Assembly: GCF_001684335.1 (NCBI RefSeq)
Contig: NZ_LOIC01000018.1
Location: 396,748 to 460,747 of the forward strand
DNA length: 64,000 nt
Reading direction: 5' to 3'
From: Photorhabdus namnaonensis
GTDB taxonomy: Bacteria; Pseudomonadota; Gammaproteobacteria; Enterobacterales; Enterobacteriaceae
In this document: positions 28,066-37,577 of the stretch, one piece after another
How the letters are laid out: each line of letters begins with the position of its first letter
Numbering within the stretch: position 1 is the first letter of the stretch
The notes under the pieces: generated by a model
Database searches by the model: none
Told to the model about the DNA's origin: nothing
What the model saw: the letters and a program-made list of their open reading frames with translations, nothing else
Translations under genes and position numbers: made by a program

Positions 28066-29259
28066 ATGCGAATAAACAGGGGAGTTTTGCCTCTGGCTAC
28101 AATACTGGTATTCTCAGGCAGCTTAGCTCTTTCAGGATGTAACGACAAAGACTCTCAGCAGGCTGCTGGGAATCAACAGGCTCCTGAAGTCGGTATCGTG
28201 ACGCTGAAAAATGAACCTCTGATGGTCACGACAGAACTTCCAGGCCGAACGTCAGCCTTCCGCATTGCAGAAGTTCGTCCACAAGTAAGTGGTATAATTC
28301 TGAAACGAAATTATAAAGAAGGTAGCGATGTAAAAGCAGGCATATCTTTATATCAGATAGATCCAGCAACTTACCAAGCTACCTATGACAGTGCTAAAGC
28401 TGATTTGGCAAAAGCTCAAGCTAATGCAGAGATCACACGCTTAACAGTGAACCGATATAAGTCACTGTTAGGTACAAACTATGTTAGTCAACAGGAATTT
28501 GATAAAGCCAGCGCTGACTATGCTCAAGCGAATGCTATAGTACAAGCAGCAAAAGCATCTGTAGAGACTGCCCGTATCAATTTAGCATATACCAAAGTTA
28601 CAGCGCCGATTAGTGGTCGTTCCGGCAAATCGACTATAACTGAAGGCGCTCTTGTTTCTGTTGGTCAACCAACAGCACTGACAACTGTTCAACAACTAGA
28701 TCCAATTTATGTGGATGTCACTCAGTCAAGTGATGATTATCTGCGTCTTAAAAATGAAATCGCCAAAGGTGTTGTGCAGAAAGGGGACAGTAAGGCTAAA
28801 GTTCACCTGATCATGGAAAATGGTAAAAATTACAGTGAAACAGGCTACTTGGAATTCTCTGATATCGCTGTAGATGAAACAACAGGCTCTATCACTATCC
28901 GTGCAATATTCCCTAATCCAAATGAAGAGTTACTGCCAGGCATGTTCGTCCGAGCAAAACTGGAAGAGGGGATTCGCCGGGATTCAATACTCGTTCCTCA
29001 ACAAGGAGTTACCCGTACACCTCGTGGTGAAGCTACTGTCATGGTGGTTGGTGCAGACGAAAAAGTCGAACCACGCGTTATCACCGCTAACCAAGCTATT
29101 GGTGATAAATGGCTAGTAACTTCCGGTCTGAAAGCAGGTGACCGGATCATTGTTACTGGTTTGCAAAAAATTAAACCCGGCATCCCGGTTAAAGCAGCAG
29201 AAGTAGACTTAAATGCAAAATCTGCTGCGAACCAAACTGAACCTGCGAAAAAGTCTTAA
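28066..29259 (+). CDS. acrA: Efflux pump periplasmic adaptor AcrA
   Basis: Membrane-fusion lipoprotein that joins AcrB to the TolC channel. The 397 residues match E. coli AcrA in length. A signal peptide ends in the lipobox LSGC with Cys25. Then come the beta-barrel/lipoyl parts (VGIVTLKNEPL near 45, RPQVSGIILKRNYKEGSDVKAG), a coiled-coil hairpin at about 100-170, and the membrane-proximal domain. It lies 18 bp before acrB and forms an operon with it. Confidence 0.97.
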   Translation: MRINRGVLPLATILVFSGSLALSGCNDKDSQQAAGNQQAPEVGIVTLKNEPLMVTTELPGRTSAFRIAEVRPQVSGIILKRNYKEGSDVKAGISLYQIDPATYQATYDSAKADLAKAQANAEITRLTVNRYKSLLGTNYVSQQEFDKASADYAQANAIVQAAKASVETARINLAYTKVTAPISGRSGKSTITEGALVSVGQPTALTTVQQLDPIYVDVTQSSDDYLRLKNEIAKGVVQKGDSKAKVHLIMENGKNYSETGYLEFSDIAVDETTGSITIRAIFPNPNEELLPGMFVRAKLEEGIRRDSILVPQQGVTRTPRGEATVMVVGADEKVEPRVITANQAIGDKWLVTSGLKAGDRIIVTGLQKIKPGIPVKAAEVDLNAKSAANQTEPAKKS

Positions 29260-29277
29260 TTTAGGAGTCGGTGATTC

Positions 29278-32200
29278 ATGCCTAAGTTTTTTATAGATCG
29301 GCCAATCTTTGCATGGGTAATCGCAATTATCACCATGCTGGCTGGGCTGCTGGCAATTATGAAATTACCCGTGGCGCAATACCCTACTATCGCACCACCG
29401 GCGATTTCTATCGCCGCAACTTATCCCGGCGCAGATGCCACCACTGTACAAAACACAGTTACTCAGGTTATCGAACAGAATATGAATGGTATCGACAACC
29501 TGGTTTATATGTCTTCCGACAGTGATTCTGCTGGAAACATGAACATCACACTAACCTTTGAAGCGGGTACTAACCCCGACATTGCACAGGTACAGGTGCA
29601 AAACAAGCTGCAACTCGCTATGCCTCTGTTACCACAAGAAGTGCAACAGCAAGGGATACGTGTAGATAAGTCCACAACCTCTTTCCTGATGGTTGCCGGA
29701 TTCATCTCTGAAGATGGCTCCATGTCACAGGACGATATCTCTGACTATGTTGGTGCAACTGTCAAGGACCCTTTAAGTCGCGTAACCGGTGTAGGTGATA
29801 CAATGCTTTTCGGTAACCAGTATGCTATGCGTATCTGGTTAAACCCCGACAAGCTCGTTAACTACAAAATGACGACTTTAGATGTAATAAATGCAATTAA
29901 AGCGCAAAATAACCAGATAGCCGCCGGTCAATTAGGGGGAACTCCTCCCGTTCCAGGTCAACGCCTGAATGCTTCGATCATTGCTCAAACACGTCTAACC
30001 TCACCGGAAGAGTTCAGTAATATCCTCCTGCGCGTCAATACTGACGGTTCTCAGGTCCGTCTGAAAGACGTAGCAAACGTGGAACTAGGTGCGGAAAGCT
30101 ACAACATCATTGCCCGCTATAACGGTAAACCTGCTGCGGGTATCGGTGTCAAACTAGCGACAGGCGCTAACGCTTTGGATACATCCAAAGCAGTAAAAGA
30201 AGCACTAAAAAATATGGAACCTTTCTTCCCTCACGGGCTGAAAATTGTCTATCCATATGACACCACACCATTCGTTAAAATCTCTATTAACGAAGTGGTA
30301 AAAACACTGGTTGAAGCAATTATGCTAGTGTTCGTGGTAATGTACCTATTTCTCCAAAATTTCCGCGCAACACTCATTCCAACCATTGCGGTTCCAGTCG
30401 TACTCTTAGGAACATTTGCGATACTCGCTACATTTGGCTATTCAATAAATACATTAACCATGTTTGCTATGGTTCTTGCCATTGGCTTACTGGTAGATGA
30501 CGCCATTGTTGTTGTAGAAAACGTTGAACGTGTTATGCAGGAAGAAGGTCTATCGCCAAAAGAAGCAACCAGGAAATCAATGGGACAAATCCAAAGCGCC
30601 TTAGTTGGTATTGCAATGGTGCTGTCTGCTGTATTTATCCCAATGGCCTTCTTCGGCGGTTCAACCGGTGCAATTTATCGTCAATTCTCGATTACTATCG
30701 TATCTGCAATGGTACTCTCTGTGCTGGTAGCCTTAATCCTGACACCAGCTCTATGTGCCACTATGTTGAAACCCATTGCCAAAGGTAGCCACGGTAAGCA
30801 GACCGGCGTCTTTGGCTGGTTCAACCGCATATTTGACAAAAGTACCCACCACTATACTGATAGTATTGGTCGTATTCTACGCAATACAGGCCGTTATCTG
30901 GTAATTTATGTATTCCTAGTGGCTGGTATGGCCGTCATGTTCACACGCTTACCATCTTCCTTTCTTCCTGAAGAAGATCAGGGAGTATTGCTGACAATGG
31001 TTCAATTACCTGCGGGGGCGACACAGGAACAAACAGAGAAAGTTCTGGATAAAATAAGCGATTACTTCAATACAGAAGAAAAAGATCGTGTGGTTTCTGT
31101 ATTTACCGTCAGCGGCTTTGGTTTTAGTGGTCAAGGGCAAAACACTGGGTTAGGCTTTATAAGCCTGAAAGACTGGAGTGAACGTCCTGGCGCTGAAAAC
31201 AAAGTACCTGCTATTGTTGCCAGGGCTAGTGCTCACTTCCAGAAAATCAAAGAAGGTATGGTTTTTGCGTTCAACATCCCGGCAATTGTAGAGTTAGGTT
31301 CAGCGACCGGCTTTGATTTTGAATTAATTGATAAAGCAAACCTTGGACATGACAAACTGACAGAAGCCCGTAACCAATTACTTGGCATGATACAACAACA
31401 TCCAGATATGTTAGTAGGTGTTCGTCCTAATGGTCAGGAAGATACTCCTCAATATCGGCTCAGGATCGATCAGGAAAAAGCCGAAGCTCTCGGTATTTCC
31501 ATCGCTGATATTAACTCAACACTCAGCACGATGTTTGGTAGTAACTATGTGAACGACTTTATCGATCGCGGTCGCGTCAAAAAAGTTTACGTTCAGTCGG
31601 AAGCACCTTATCGTATGTTGCCAAGTGATATCTACAAGCTGTATGTCCGTAACAAACAAGGTGAAATGGTTCCATTTTCTGCCTTTATAGATACATCCAA
31701 AGAACCTTGGACCTACGGCTCACCACGTCTGGAACGTTACAACGGTTTACCATCAATGGAAATTCTGGGTGAAGCAGCTCCAGGTAAAAGTACCGGCGAT
31801 GCAATGGCCCTGATGGAAGAGCTGGCATCCAAGCTACCGAATGGGATCGGTTTCGATTGGACCGGTATGTCCTATCAAGAGCGCCTATCCGGTAATCAGG
31901 CTCCAGCTCTGTATGCATTATCATTGATAGTGGTATTCCTCTGTCTGGCAGCACTATATGAAAGCTGGTCAATTCCATTCTCAGTTATGCTAGTAGTACC
32001 ATTGGGTATCGTTGGGGCCTTGTTAGCAACAACATTCCGCGGTTTGGATAACGATGTTTACTTTAAAGTTGGCTTGTTAACCACTATCGGTTTGTCGGCG
32101 AAAAACGCAATACTCATCGTTGAATTCGCTAAGGATCTGATGGAAAAAGAAGGCAAGGGGTTGATAGAAGCTACGCTAGATGCGGTAAGAATGCGTCTTC

Positions 32201-32427
32201 GCCCAATCCTAATGACATCACTAGCATTTATGTTAGGTGTTATTCCCCTAGTACTGAGTAATGGTGCAGGCTCTGGCTCTCAAAACGCAGTGGGTACTGG
32301 GGTATTAGGCGGAATGATTGCAGCAACCTCGCTAGCAATCTTTTTCGTGCCAGTATTCTTTGTGGTTATAAGACGACGTTTCAGTAAGAAAGCGGAGGAG
32401 ATTGAACCCGCGTCAGAATCTCATTAA
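29278..32427 (+). CDS. acrB: RND multidrug efflux transporter AcrB
   Basis: Inner-membrane trimeric proton/drug antiporter that exports bile salts, dyes and antibiotics through AcrA and TolC. The 1049 residues equal the E. coli length and align without large gaps. The proton-relay Asp407 and Asp408 are present in [13 protein letters not shown], and the lysine of GLSAKNAIL (about 940). Large periplasmic loops follow helices 1 and 7. The stop is followed by a terminator at 32445. Insect-associated bacteria need such pumps against host and self-made toxic compounds, but that is a general inference. Confidence 0.98.
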   Translation: MPKFFIDRPIFAWVIAIITMLAGLLAIMKLPVAQYPTIAPPAISIAATYPGADATTVQNTVTQVIEQNMNGIDNLVYMSSDSDSAGNMNITLTFEAGTNPDIAQVQVQNKLQLAMPLLPQEVQQQGIRVDKSTTSFLMVAGFISEDGSMSQDDISDYVGATVKDPLSRVTGVGDTMLFGNQYAMRIWLNPDKLVNYKMTTLDVINAIKAQNNQIAAGQLGGTPPVPGQRLNASIIAQTRLTSPEEFSNILLRVNTDGSQVRLKDVANVELGAESYNIIARYNGKPAAGIGVKLATGANALDTSKAVKEALKNMEPFFPHGLKIVYPYDTTPFVKISINEVVKTLVEAIMLVFVVMYLFLQNFRATLIPTIAVPVVLLGTFAILATFGYSINTLTMFAMVLAIGLLVDDAIVVVENVERVMQEEGLSPKEATRKSMGQIQSALVGIAMVLSAVFIPMAFFGGSTGAIYRQFSITIVSAMVLSVLVALILTPALCATMLKPIAKGSHGKQTGVFGWFNRIFDKSTHHYTDSIGRILRNTGRYLVIYVFLVAGMAVMFTRLPSSFLPEEDQGVLLTMVQLPAGATQEQTEKVLDKISDYFNTEEKDRVVSVFTVSGFGFSGQGQNTGLGFISLKDWSERPGAENKVPAIVARASAHFQKIKEGMVFAFNIPAIVELGSATGFDFELIDKANLGHDKLTEARNQLLGMIQQHPDMLVGVRPNGQEDTPQYRLRIDQEKAEALGISIADINSTLSTMFGSNYVNDFIDRGRVKKVYVQSEAPYRMLPSDIYKLYVRNKQGEMVPFSAFIDTSKEPWTYGSPRLERYNGLPSMEILGEAAPGKSTGDAMALMEELASKLPNGIGFDWTGMSYQERLSGNQAPALYALSLIVVFLCLAALYESWSIPFSVMLVVPLGIVGALLATTFRGLDNDVYFKVGLLTTIGLSAKNAILIVEFAKDLMEKEGKGLIEATLDAVRMRLRPILMTSLAFMLGVIPLVLSNGAGSGSQNAVGTGVLGGMIAATSLAIFFVPVFFVVIRRRFSKKAEEIEPASESH

Positions 32428-32444
32428 TACTACCAACAATAACC

Positions 32445-32468
32445 AGAAGGCCGTCAAATCGGCCTTCT
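32445..32468 (+). terminator. acrAB terminator
   Basis: AGAAGGCC (32445-32452) and GGCCTTCT (32461-32468), 8-base loop, followed by TAATATAAT. It lies 17 bp after the acrB stop. Confidence 0.75.
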
Positions 32469-32722
32469 TAATATAATAGTTGCTTCCATCTGGCAAAATT
32501 CTGATCACTAACCTATCCGCTTAATCTTTAAGTAATTTTGTTTAAATTTAATTATGATCACCACTTATGAGTATAAAATAGCTTTAAAAATCCAAGCATT
32601 AGTGACTTTAATAAAATTAATATGAAAGTTGTCGGACAAAAATTACTTTATCTTTTTTTACACTAAATGACAAAAAACAATACCAGCACATAGTGACTTA
32701 TGTAATAATGATGTTATATTCA

Positions 32723-32750
32723 TTGATTATTGTAGCCATCAGGCTATAAT
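32723..32750 (+). promoter_or_regulatory. Possible sigma-70 promoter for tomB remnant and hha
   Basis: -35 TTGATT (32723-32728) and -10 TATAAT (32745-32750) with a 16-bp spacer. It is about 290 bp before the tomB remnant and 720 bp before hha. The match is good, but in such AT-rich DNA chance matches are common. Confidence 0.4.
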
Positions 32751-33042
32751 CTGCCGTTACTGGTATCTGAGAGTAATACTGTTTTATATAAACCTACATA
32801 TTAACTCACACATACTAGCCGATATTTATAGTTTATTGAGTTAAGGTATGAATTTTTGTTAAGAGCTGATCCTGATTTACCAGAAGCAAATCAGAGCTAT
32901 CTGTAAAAAAGATAAATAATCCCAAAGAACGATTATAGATACATAATAATAATCTCTCGAAAAAAATTTTATAATACGTGTATATGCTTAGTGTTTAACT
33001 CAAAAAATTAAGTAATGGCATATACTGGAAGATCAACATAGC

Positions 33043-33423
33043 ATGGATGAATATTCACTCAAGATGACATAATATTGATGAATTAAAATGCTTATGTGAG
33101 AATCTAAGGCAAGAGGCACATCTAGTGCAAAGTATACAGAGATGAGACTGGTTGTGAAAATAATTTTTACATCTCAGGATAATTTAGAGCTAAACAAATA
33201 GAACGAATACATATCAACTTTCGTTTGGTACTTTAAAATAAAATATTCTGATGATTTCAACCTTCTCTCTTGAATTGATAAATGTATTGATAATACATAT
33301 ACTTACAAATTTCTTGGAAACAAATTAAGATTGGCGTTTCCAGACTTGTGGAATGGTAAAACTAATGAACACTCAATCAGCGTCCTGTTACAGGATTTAA
33401 GTTGTTCCTTGAGCAAAATTTGA
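33043..33423 (+). pseudogene. tomB: Decayed tomB (antitoxin-like partner of Hha)
   Basis: The remains align along the full E. coli TomB (124 residues). The ATG frame gives MDEYSLK, then a shift to the +1 frame reads IDELKCLCENLRQEA (E. coli IAQLKFLCETLYHDC), then the ATG frame resumes with FTSQDNLELNK (PTSAINLQLNE), a TAG at 33199, NEYISTFVWYFKIKYSDD (IEHIATFALNYKIKYNED), a TGA at 33271 and IDKCIDNTYTY (IDEYLDDTFML). The span of 127 codons fits the parent gene. So there are at least two frameshifts and two nonsense codons, and no functional TomB can be made. It sits directly before hha, as in E. coli. TomB limits Hha toxicity and biofilm formation there. Confidence 0.88.
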
Positions 33424-33475
33424 TTGAATATTTCCCTCAATAATTTTTTATATATGTTAAATAAGAAAGGCGATT

Positions 33476-33679
33476 ATGACTAAAACTGATTATCTGATGC
33501 GTTTAAGAAAATGCACCACGATTGATACACTAGAACGTGTGATTGAAAAGAACAAATATGAACTTTCAGGAGATGAACTTGAACTATTCTACTCTGCTGC
33601 GGATCACCGCCTAGCTGAGCTGACCATGAATAAACTGTATGATAGAATTCCACCTTCAGTATGGAAATACGTTCGCTAA
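33476..33679 (+). CDS. hha: Hha-family nucleoid modulator
   Basis: Small protein that binds H-NS and helps silence horizontally acquired and virulence genes. The 67 residues match the Hha/YmoA family throughout ([20 protein letters not shown] at the start, [20 protein letters not shown] in the middle, [14 protein letters not shown] at the end). AAGGCG precedes the ATG. It follows the wreck of tomB by 52 bp and is itself intact, so Hha works here without its usual partner or with a partner encoded elsewhere. Confidence 0.95.
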   Translation: MTKTDYLMRLRKCTTIDTLERVIEKNKYELSGDELELFYSAADHRLAELTMNKLYDRIPPSVWKYVR

Positions 33680-33709
33680 AATAGTCTTTATCAGATAGAA
33701 AGTGATCCG

Positions 33710-33731
33710 AGCCGGTAAAGTGCTATCGGCT
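33710..33731 (+). terminator. Possible hha terminator
   Basis: AGCCG (33710-33714) pairs with CGGCT (33727-33731), extended by outer GATC/GATC pairing, followed by TATTTA. It is a short, weak hairpin 30 bp after the hha stop. Confidence 0.4.
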
Positions 33732-33770
33732 TATTTAGATCATCTATTTATTTAGGTTATCAATGAAAAT

Positions 33771-33884
33771 TGGCGAGGGCTCTGCCAGCGACATCCCGGC
33801 ACACACATCCCCTGCTATGGCTGCTTCCTTCCGGACCTGACCAAGTTAACAAGTTAGCGTTGCGGGAGAACCAACAGAGCCCCC
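33771..33884 (-). ncRNA. ffs: 4.5S signal recognition particle RNA
   Basis: RNA partner of Ffh in co-translational targeting of membrane proteins. On the minus strand it begins GGGGGCTCTGTTGGTTCTCC and contains the universally conserved SRP loop GGTCAGGTCCGGAAGGAAGC, then the returning strand with GTGCCGGGATGT and GCTGGCAGAGCCC, giving one long hairpin of 114 nt, as in E. coli. It lies upstream of ybaY on the same strand, the E. coli arrangement. The 5' end is probably made by RNase P from a short leader. Confidence 0.95.
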
Positions 33885-33919
33885 ATTGTGACGTGTTGCT
33901 TTAACTTCAAAGCGGCGCC

Positions 33920-33948
33920 ATTATCATTCATACCTACTCAAATAGCAA
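33920..33948 (-). promoter_or_regulatory. ffs promoter
   Basis: -35 TTGCTA (33948-33943), 17-bp spacer, -10 GATAAT (33925-33920), followed by a GC-rich discriminator GGCGCCGC typical of stable RNA genes under stringent control. Transcription would begin near 33912, leaving a leader of about 28 nt before mature 4.5S RNA. Confidence 0.7.
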
Positions 33949-34010
33949 GACAAGCAGGCCCGAATGCTGATTTATTGCACATTACAAGTGAATACAATTA
34001 AGGAAATGTA

Positions 34011-34457
34011 TTATCTAACGGCTTTCAACGTAATTTCGATATTTTTAGTCTTCCCATTATTAATCACTTCATACGCTGTATCTGTAACAAACATCAATCG
34101 ACTATGCAGCGAAACAGAAGCACTGACAACAATGCGTGCACCCGGGTTAATTTTGTCTGATTGATAAGGCAAAACAAAATGGAAAGGCGATTGTTTCCCT
34201 CCTAAACGTTCAACCTTCTGAGACAGAGTAACTGAAGGTGCATCAAGCAAAGATACATCAGATAAAGTCACCGTCAGAACAGCATCTGCTGGCAATGCTA
34301 TACGCTGTAATATATTAATATTGCCTTCAACAAAAGACCGTTTCACTGGATTTTCAATCTTTTTCACCTGAGTATCTACTACCTCAGCACCTTTGGCATT
34401 ACACCCGACCAAAGCAACCGCTAGTAGCACACCAGCGGGGAGCTGCCATAACTTCAT
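34011..34457 (-). CDS. ybaY: YbaY-family lipoprotein
   Basis: Predicted envelope lipoprotein of unknown function, 148 residues. I start at 34457 because GGAGGA is six bases before it; an ATG two codons earlier is too close to that site. A signal peptide ends in LVGC with Cys19. The mature part has a beta-rich YbaY domain with RIALPADAVLTVTLSDVSLL and KINPGARIVVSASVSL. The frame continues upstream through an ERIC repeat (34484-34596), which could mislead start prediction. The neighbours ffs and tesB are those of E. coli. Confidence 0.85.
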   Translation of the reverse strand: MKLWQLPAGVLLAVALVGCNAKGAEVVDTQVKKIENPVKRSFVEGNINILQRIALPADAVLTVTLSDVSLLDAPSVTLSQKVERLGGKQSPFHFVLPYQSDKINPGARIVVSASVSLHSRLMFVTDTAYEVINNGKTKNIEITLKAVR

Positions 34458-34483
34458 ATACATTCCTCCATTATTAGCTAATC

Positions 34484-34596
34484 TATACCCGTTATCTTTC
34501 AAGTTGCCTCTTTGTTGGCTGAGTTCACTCACCCCGGTCACATAGTTACCCATGCTCCCTTGCCGTCGCAATGCATCTTGAAATCCATAAGGTATA
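34484..34596. repeat. ERIC element (shortened)
   Basis: Ends TATACCC...(A)GGTATA and internal blocks CAAGTTGCCTCTTTGTTGGC, CTCACCCCGGTCAC and CTTGCCGTCGCAATGC match the enterobacterial repetitive intergenic consensus (also called IRU). It is 113 bp, missing about 14 bp of the right central arm (GCTCTCGGGGATTC part) that the 127-bp copy at 46750 has. It lies in the ybaY leader, 27 bp before the start codon. Confidence 0.9.
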
Positions 34597-34818
34597 TATA
34601 AAAATTAAAATAAATTGAAATATCAAATCATTAAATCTAAACCATCTGGATTATAGATTAAAAAATTGAATATTAGACACCAATAAATCTCATATTCTTT
34701 ATTGCACTACTGTCAGGACTTAAAACATTTACAATTTAGTTATTTATTAATCATCTATTAATGAGACAATAATCATCCCTTGTACTCTCGATAACCTAAT
34801 AGAAAACAAAGGCGTATT

Positions 34819-35682
34819 ATGAGTAAGTCATTACAGAATCTGATAAATTTGATGAAATTGGAGAAAATTGAGGAAGGTATTTACCGAGGAGAAAGTAAAG
34901 ATCTCGGTTTTCCCCAAGTTTTCGGGGGGCAAGTGATTGGTCAGGCACTGTATGCAGCCAAACAAACCGTTGTCGATGACCGGATGGGCAACTCTTTTCA
35001 TAGCTATTTCTTACGCCCCGGAGACAGTCACAAACCTATCGTTTATGATGTTGAAATTCTACGTGATGGAGGAAGTTTTAGTGCCCGGCGAGTCAGTGCC
35101 ATTCAGAATGGCAAACCTATCTTTTATATGACCGCCTCATTTCAAAGTCATGAAGAAGGTTTTGAACATCAGAATATGATGCCGGATGTACCCTATCCAG
35201 AAGAGCTTATCCCTCAGAACGAAATCGTGAAAAAGATGTCACATCTACTGCCACAGAAGATGCAGAATATTCTTCTCTTTCCCTGCCCGCTAGAAATGAG
35301 ACCCGTAAAATATCATAGTCCATTTAATTGTCCACCAGAAGAACCTGTACGCTATGTTTGGTTCCGCAGTAACGGCGATATGCCTGATGACCCTTTTATT
35401 CATCAATATCTTCTTGGTTATGCCTCCGATTTTAACTTTCTGCCAACAGCATTACAGCCACATGGCTTCGGGTTTCTTGAGAAAAATATTCAGATAGCAA
35501 CAATTGACCACTCTATGTGGTTCCACCGCCCGTTTAAACTAGACGACTGGCTACTATATGCTATAGATAGTCCATCAGCTTCTGGTGCTCGTGGTTTTGT
35601 TCGGGGACAGATTTATAATCGTGAAGGGGTACTTGTTGCCTCCACAGTACAAGAAGGTCTGATTAGGAAACGCAACAGATAA
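34819..35682 (+). CDS. tesB: Acyl-CoA thioesterase II
   Basis: Cytoplasmic enzyme that hydrolyses medium and long-chain acyl-CoA. The 287 residues (E. coli TesB 286) form a double hotdog: the first with [19 protein letters not shown] near 20-40, the second ending in [11 protein letters not shown] near 240, where the catalytic Asp lies, then [23 protein letters not shown] precedes the ATG. It is convergent with amtB and shares a terminator. Confidence 0.96.
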   Translation: MSKSLQNLINLMKLEKIEEGIYRGESKDLGFPQVFGGQVIGQALYAAKQTVVDDRMGNSFHSYFLRPGDSHKPIVYDVEILRDGGSFSARRVSAIQNGKPIFYMTASFQSHEEGFEHQNMMPDVPYPEELIPQNEIVKKMSHLLPQKMQNILLFPCPLEMRPVKYHSPFNCPPEEPVRYVWFRSNGDMPDDPFIHQYLLGYASDFNFLPTALQPHGFGFLEKNIQIATIDHSMWFHRPFKLDDWLLYAIDSPSASGARGFVRGQIYNREGVLVASTVQEGLIRKRNR

Positions 35683-35688
35683 ATAAAT

Positions 35689-35741
35689 AAGGCAGCAAAT
35701 TAAGAAACCAGCATTGTATTTTATGGTTTTATTGCTGCCTT
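35689..35741. terminator. Bidirectional terminator tesB/amtB
   Basis: AAGGCAGCAA (35689-35698) pairs with TTGCTGCCTT (35732-35741); inside the 33-base loop AAACCA and TGGTTT can pair too. T-tracts follow on both strands (TTTTAATATT and TTATTTATTTATCTG). Confidence 0.8.
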
Positions 35742-35754
35742 TTAATATTACAGC

Positions 35755-37038
35755 TTAATTATAAGCACTCTCTCCGTGAGAATTAATATCCAACCCTTCC
35801 CTTTCAATTTCAACTGTAACCCGTAACCCTACCAACAGCTCTGCTATTTTAAAAGCAACAAAGGCAACAATAACTGACCAAACCACACAAACCAGTATAC
35901 TAAACGCCTGAATACCAACTTGCTCCAACATGGTTATACCCTCTGCATGCCCGGTTCCTCCCAAAGATTTAGCCGTAAAAATCCCAGTCAGGAGGCAACC
36001 TACGATCCCGCATACGCCGTGTATACCAAATACATCACATACATCGTCAACACGTAACCATCGTTTTAAAGCCACCACCCCCCAAAGTCCGGTAAAACCC
36101 GCGATCAGACCAATGACTAATGCACCACCAACACCTACCATTCCGGCAGCAGGTGTAATACCAACCAGTCCAGCAATACAGCCTGAACACGCTCCTAAAA
36201 GAGACGGCTTATTACGGAAAAACCATTCTGCAAAAACCCATGACAGGATAGCAGCAGCAGTCGCCACAATAGTATTTAAAAATGCCAGAGCAGCTATCTC
36301 ATTAGCAGCACTCGCAGAACCCGCATTAAAACCAAACCAACCAATATAGAGCACAGAAGTACCAGTGAAGACCATCGGCAAATTATGCGGTTTAAATGCT
36401 TCTTTCCCAAAACCAGTTCGTTTTCCCAGCAAGTAGGCACCAACCAATCCAGCTACAGCAGCGTTAACATGGACAACCGTACCACCCGCAAAATCCAATG
36501 CTCCATCCTGTGAAAGTACACCGCCGCCCCAAACCATATGCGCCATAGGAAGGTAAGAAAATGTCAACCACAGCACACTAAAAATTAACAAGGCCGAAAA
36601 GCGAATACGTTCCCCTAATGCACCAACAATCAAAGCAACTGTGATACAAGCGAAAGAACCCTGAAATGCCACATGAATTAGCTGATAAAAACTGCCACTT
36701 AAGTCAGTGAATGCCAAATTCTTTAGCATCATTTGACTAAAACCACCGAAAAAACCATTCCCTGGTTCAAAAGCCAGGCTGTAACCGTAAATCACCCACA
36801 ACACACATACTAAAGCAAAGCTCACCATAACCTGAGCCAGTAGCGATAAGACGTTCTTACTCCGTAACAATCCACCATAAAACAGAGCAATTCCCGGAAT
36901 GGTCATAAACAGAACAAGGACTGTACAAATCATCATAAAAGCATTATCAGCTTTATCAACAACGCCTTCCGCAGCCTGAGATAATGATGGCACACAACTG
37001 GCCACAATACCGGCGGCCACTGAGAATTGTCTTTTCAC
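35755..37038 (-). CDS. amtB: Ammonium transporter AmtB
   Basis: Trimeric inner-membrane ammonium channel. I start at a GTG at 37038, seven bases after GAGGAG; the frame stays open upstream into glnK but has no other good ribosome site. The product has 427 residues (E. coli 428) with a signal peptide MKRQFSVAAGIVASCVPSLSQA. After it come 11 helices. The pore twin histidines are His190 and His340 (His168 and His318 in mature E. coli numbering). It follows glnK by 22 bp in one operon, so GlnK can block the channel when nitrogen returns. Confidence 0.96.
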   Translation of the reverse strand: MKRQFSVAAGIVASCVPSLSQAAEGVVDKADNAFMMICTVLVLFMTIPGIALFYGGLLRSKNVLSLLAQVMVSFALVCVLWVIYGYSLAFEPGNGFFGGFSQMMLKNLAFTDLSGSFYQLIHVAFQGSFACITVALIVGALGERIRFSALLIFSVLWLTFSYLPMAHMVWGGGVLSQDGALDFAGGTVVHVNAAVAGLVGAYLLGKRTGFGKEAFKPHNLPMVFTGTSVLYIGWFGFNAGSASAANEIAALAFLNTIVATAAAILSWVFAEWFFRNKPSLLGACSGCIAGLVGITPAAGMVGVGGALVIGLIAGFTGLWGVVALKRWLRVDDVCDVFGIHGVCGIVGCLLTGIFTAKSLGGTGHAEGITMLEQVGIQAFSILVCVVWSVIVAFVAFKIAELLVGLRVTVEIEREGLDINSHGESAYN

Positions 37039-37060
37039 ATCTATCTCCTCTATCAGTGAG

Positions 37061-37399
37061 TTACAGTGCCGCATCGTTAGTCTCTCCTGTTCTAATACGA
37101 ATAGCCTGCTGTAATTCAACGACAAAGATTTTACCGTCGCCAACTTTTCCAGTGAAAGCTGATTGCTGAATAGCATGAATTACCTCCTCAACTGATTCAT
37201 CTGCTACAGCAATATCTATCTTTATTTTAGGTAAAAAATTGACACTATATTCAGCTCCACGGTAAAGCTCCGCATGTCCCTTCTGACGCCCAAATCCTTT
37301 TACCTCTGTTATGGTCAATCCCTGAACACCAAGACCAGAGAGAACCTCCCTAATATCCTCCAATTTGAATGGTTTTATAATTGTCGTAATGAGCTTCAT
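37061..37399 (-). CDS. glnK: PII-type nitrogen regulatory protein GlnK
   Basis: Cytoplasmic trimer that senses 2-oxoglutarate and ATP/ADP and plugs AmtB. The 112 residues start MKLITTIIKPFKLEDIREVL at 37399, after GGGGGA; an upstream extension in frame is not family-like. The T-loop has Tyr51 (GAEYSVNFLPK), the uridylylation site. Expression is expected from the sigma-54 promoter 44 bp upstream with an NtrC site further up, so glnK-amtB rises under nitrogen limitation. Confidence 0.97.
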   Translation of the reverse strand: MKLITTIIKPFKLEDIREVLSGLGVQGLTITEVKGFGRQKGHAELYRGAEYSVNFLPKIKIDIAVADESVEEVIHAIQQSAFTGKVGDGKIFVVELQQAIRIRTGETNDAAL

Positions 37400-37442
37400 A
37401 TATCCCCCTTCCATCCGGCTATTATGTTTGCAATAAGGAAAT

Positions 37443-37458
37443 AGCAAAGTATGTGCCA
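37443..37458 (-). promoter_or_regulatory. Sigma-54 promoter of glnK-amtB
   Basis: On the minus strand TGGCAC-ATACT-TTGCT, a perfect -24/-12 promoter (TGGCAC-N5-TTGCW). It lies 44 bp before the glnK ATG. Confidence 0.93.
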
Positions 37459-37524
37459 GAAACTAAAAGAATATAGAAATCAAATAATAATAAAGAAAAT
37501 AAAAATTCTGGAGAATAAGAAGGG

Positions 37525-37549
37525 GGGAGAGTAGCGAATATACTCTCCC
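37525..37549 (-). terminator. mdlB terminator
   Basis: GGGAGAGTA (37525-37533) and TACTCTCCC (37541-37549), 7-base loop, about 30 bp after the mdlB stop; on the minus strand a T/C-rich stretch follows (CCTTCTTATTCTCC). Confidence 0.65.
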
Positions 37550-37553
37550 GGAG

Positions 37554-37570
37554 TGCACCTAATCAGTGCA
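37554..37570 (-). promoter_or_regulatory. NtrC-binding site upstream of glnK
   Basis: The palindrome TGCAC-CTAATCA-GTGCA fits the NtrC pattern TGCAC-N7-GTGCA. It is centred about 130 bp before the expected sigma-54 start, a usual enhancer distance, and squeezed between the mdlB stop and the mdlB terminator. Confidence 0.8.
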
Positions 37571-37577
37571 AGCCTGA

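Larger units (their letters stand above)
32428..33042. other. Intergenic region acrB-tomB remnant
   Basis: 615 bp of AT-rich DNA with the acrB terminator (32445-32468) and one good promoter sequence (32723-32750). No ORF here is supportable. It corresponds to the acrB-tomB gap of E. coli, where the tomB-hha promoter lies. Confidence 0.6.
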
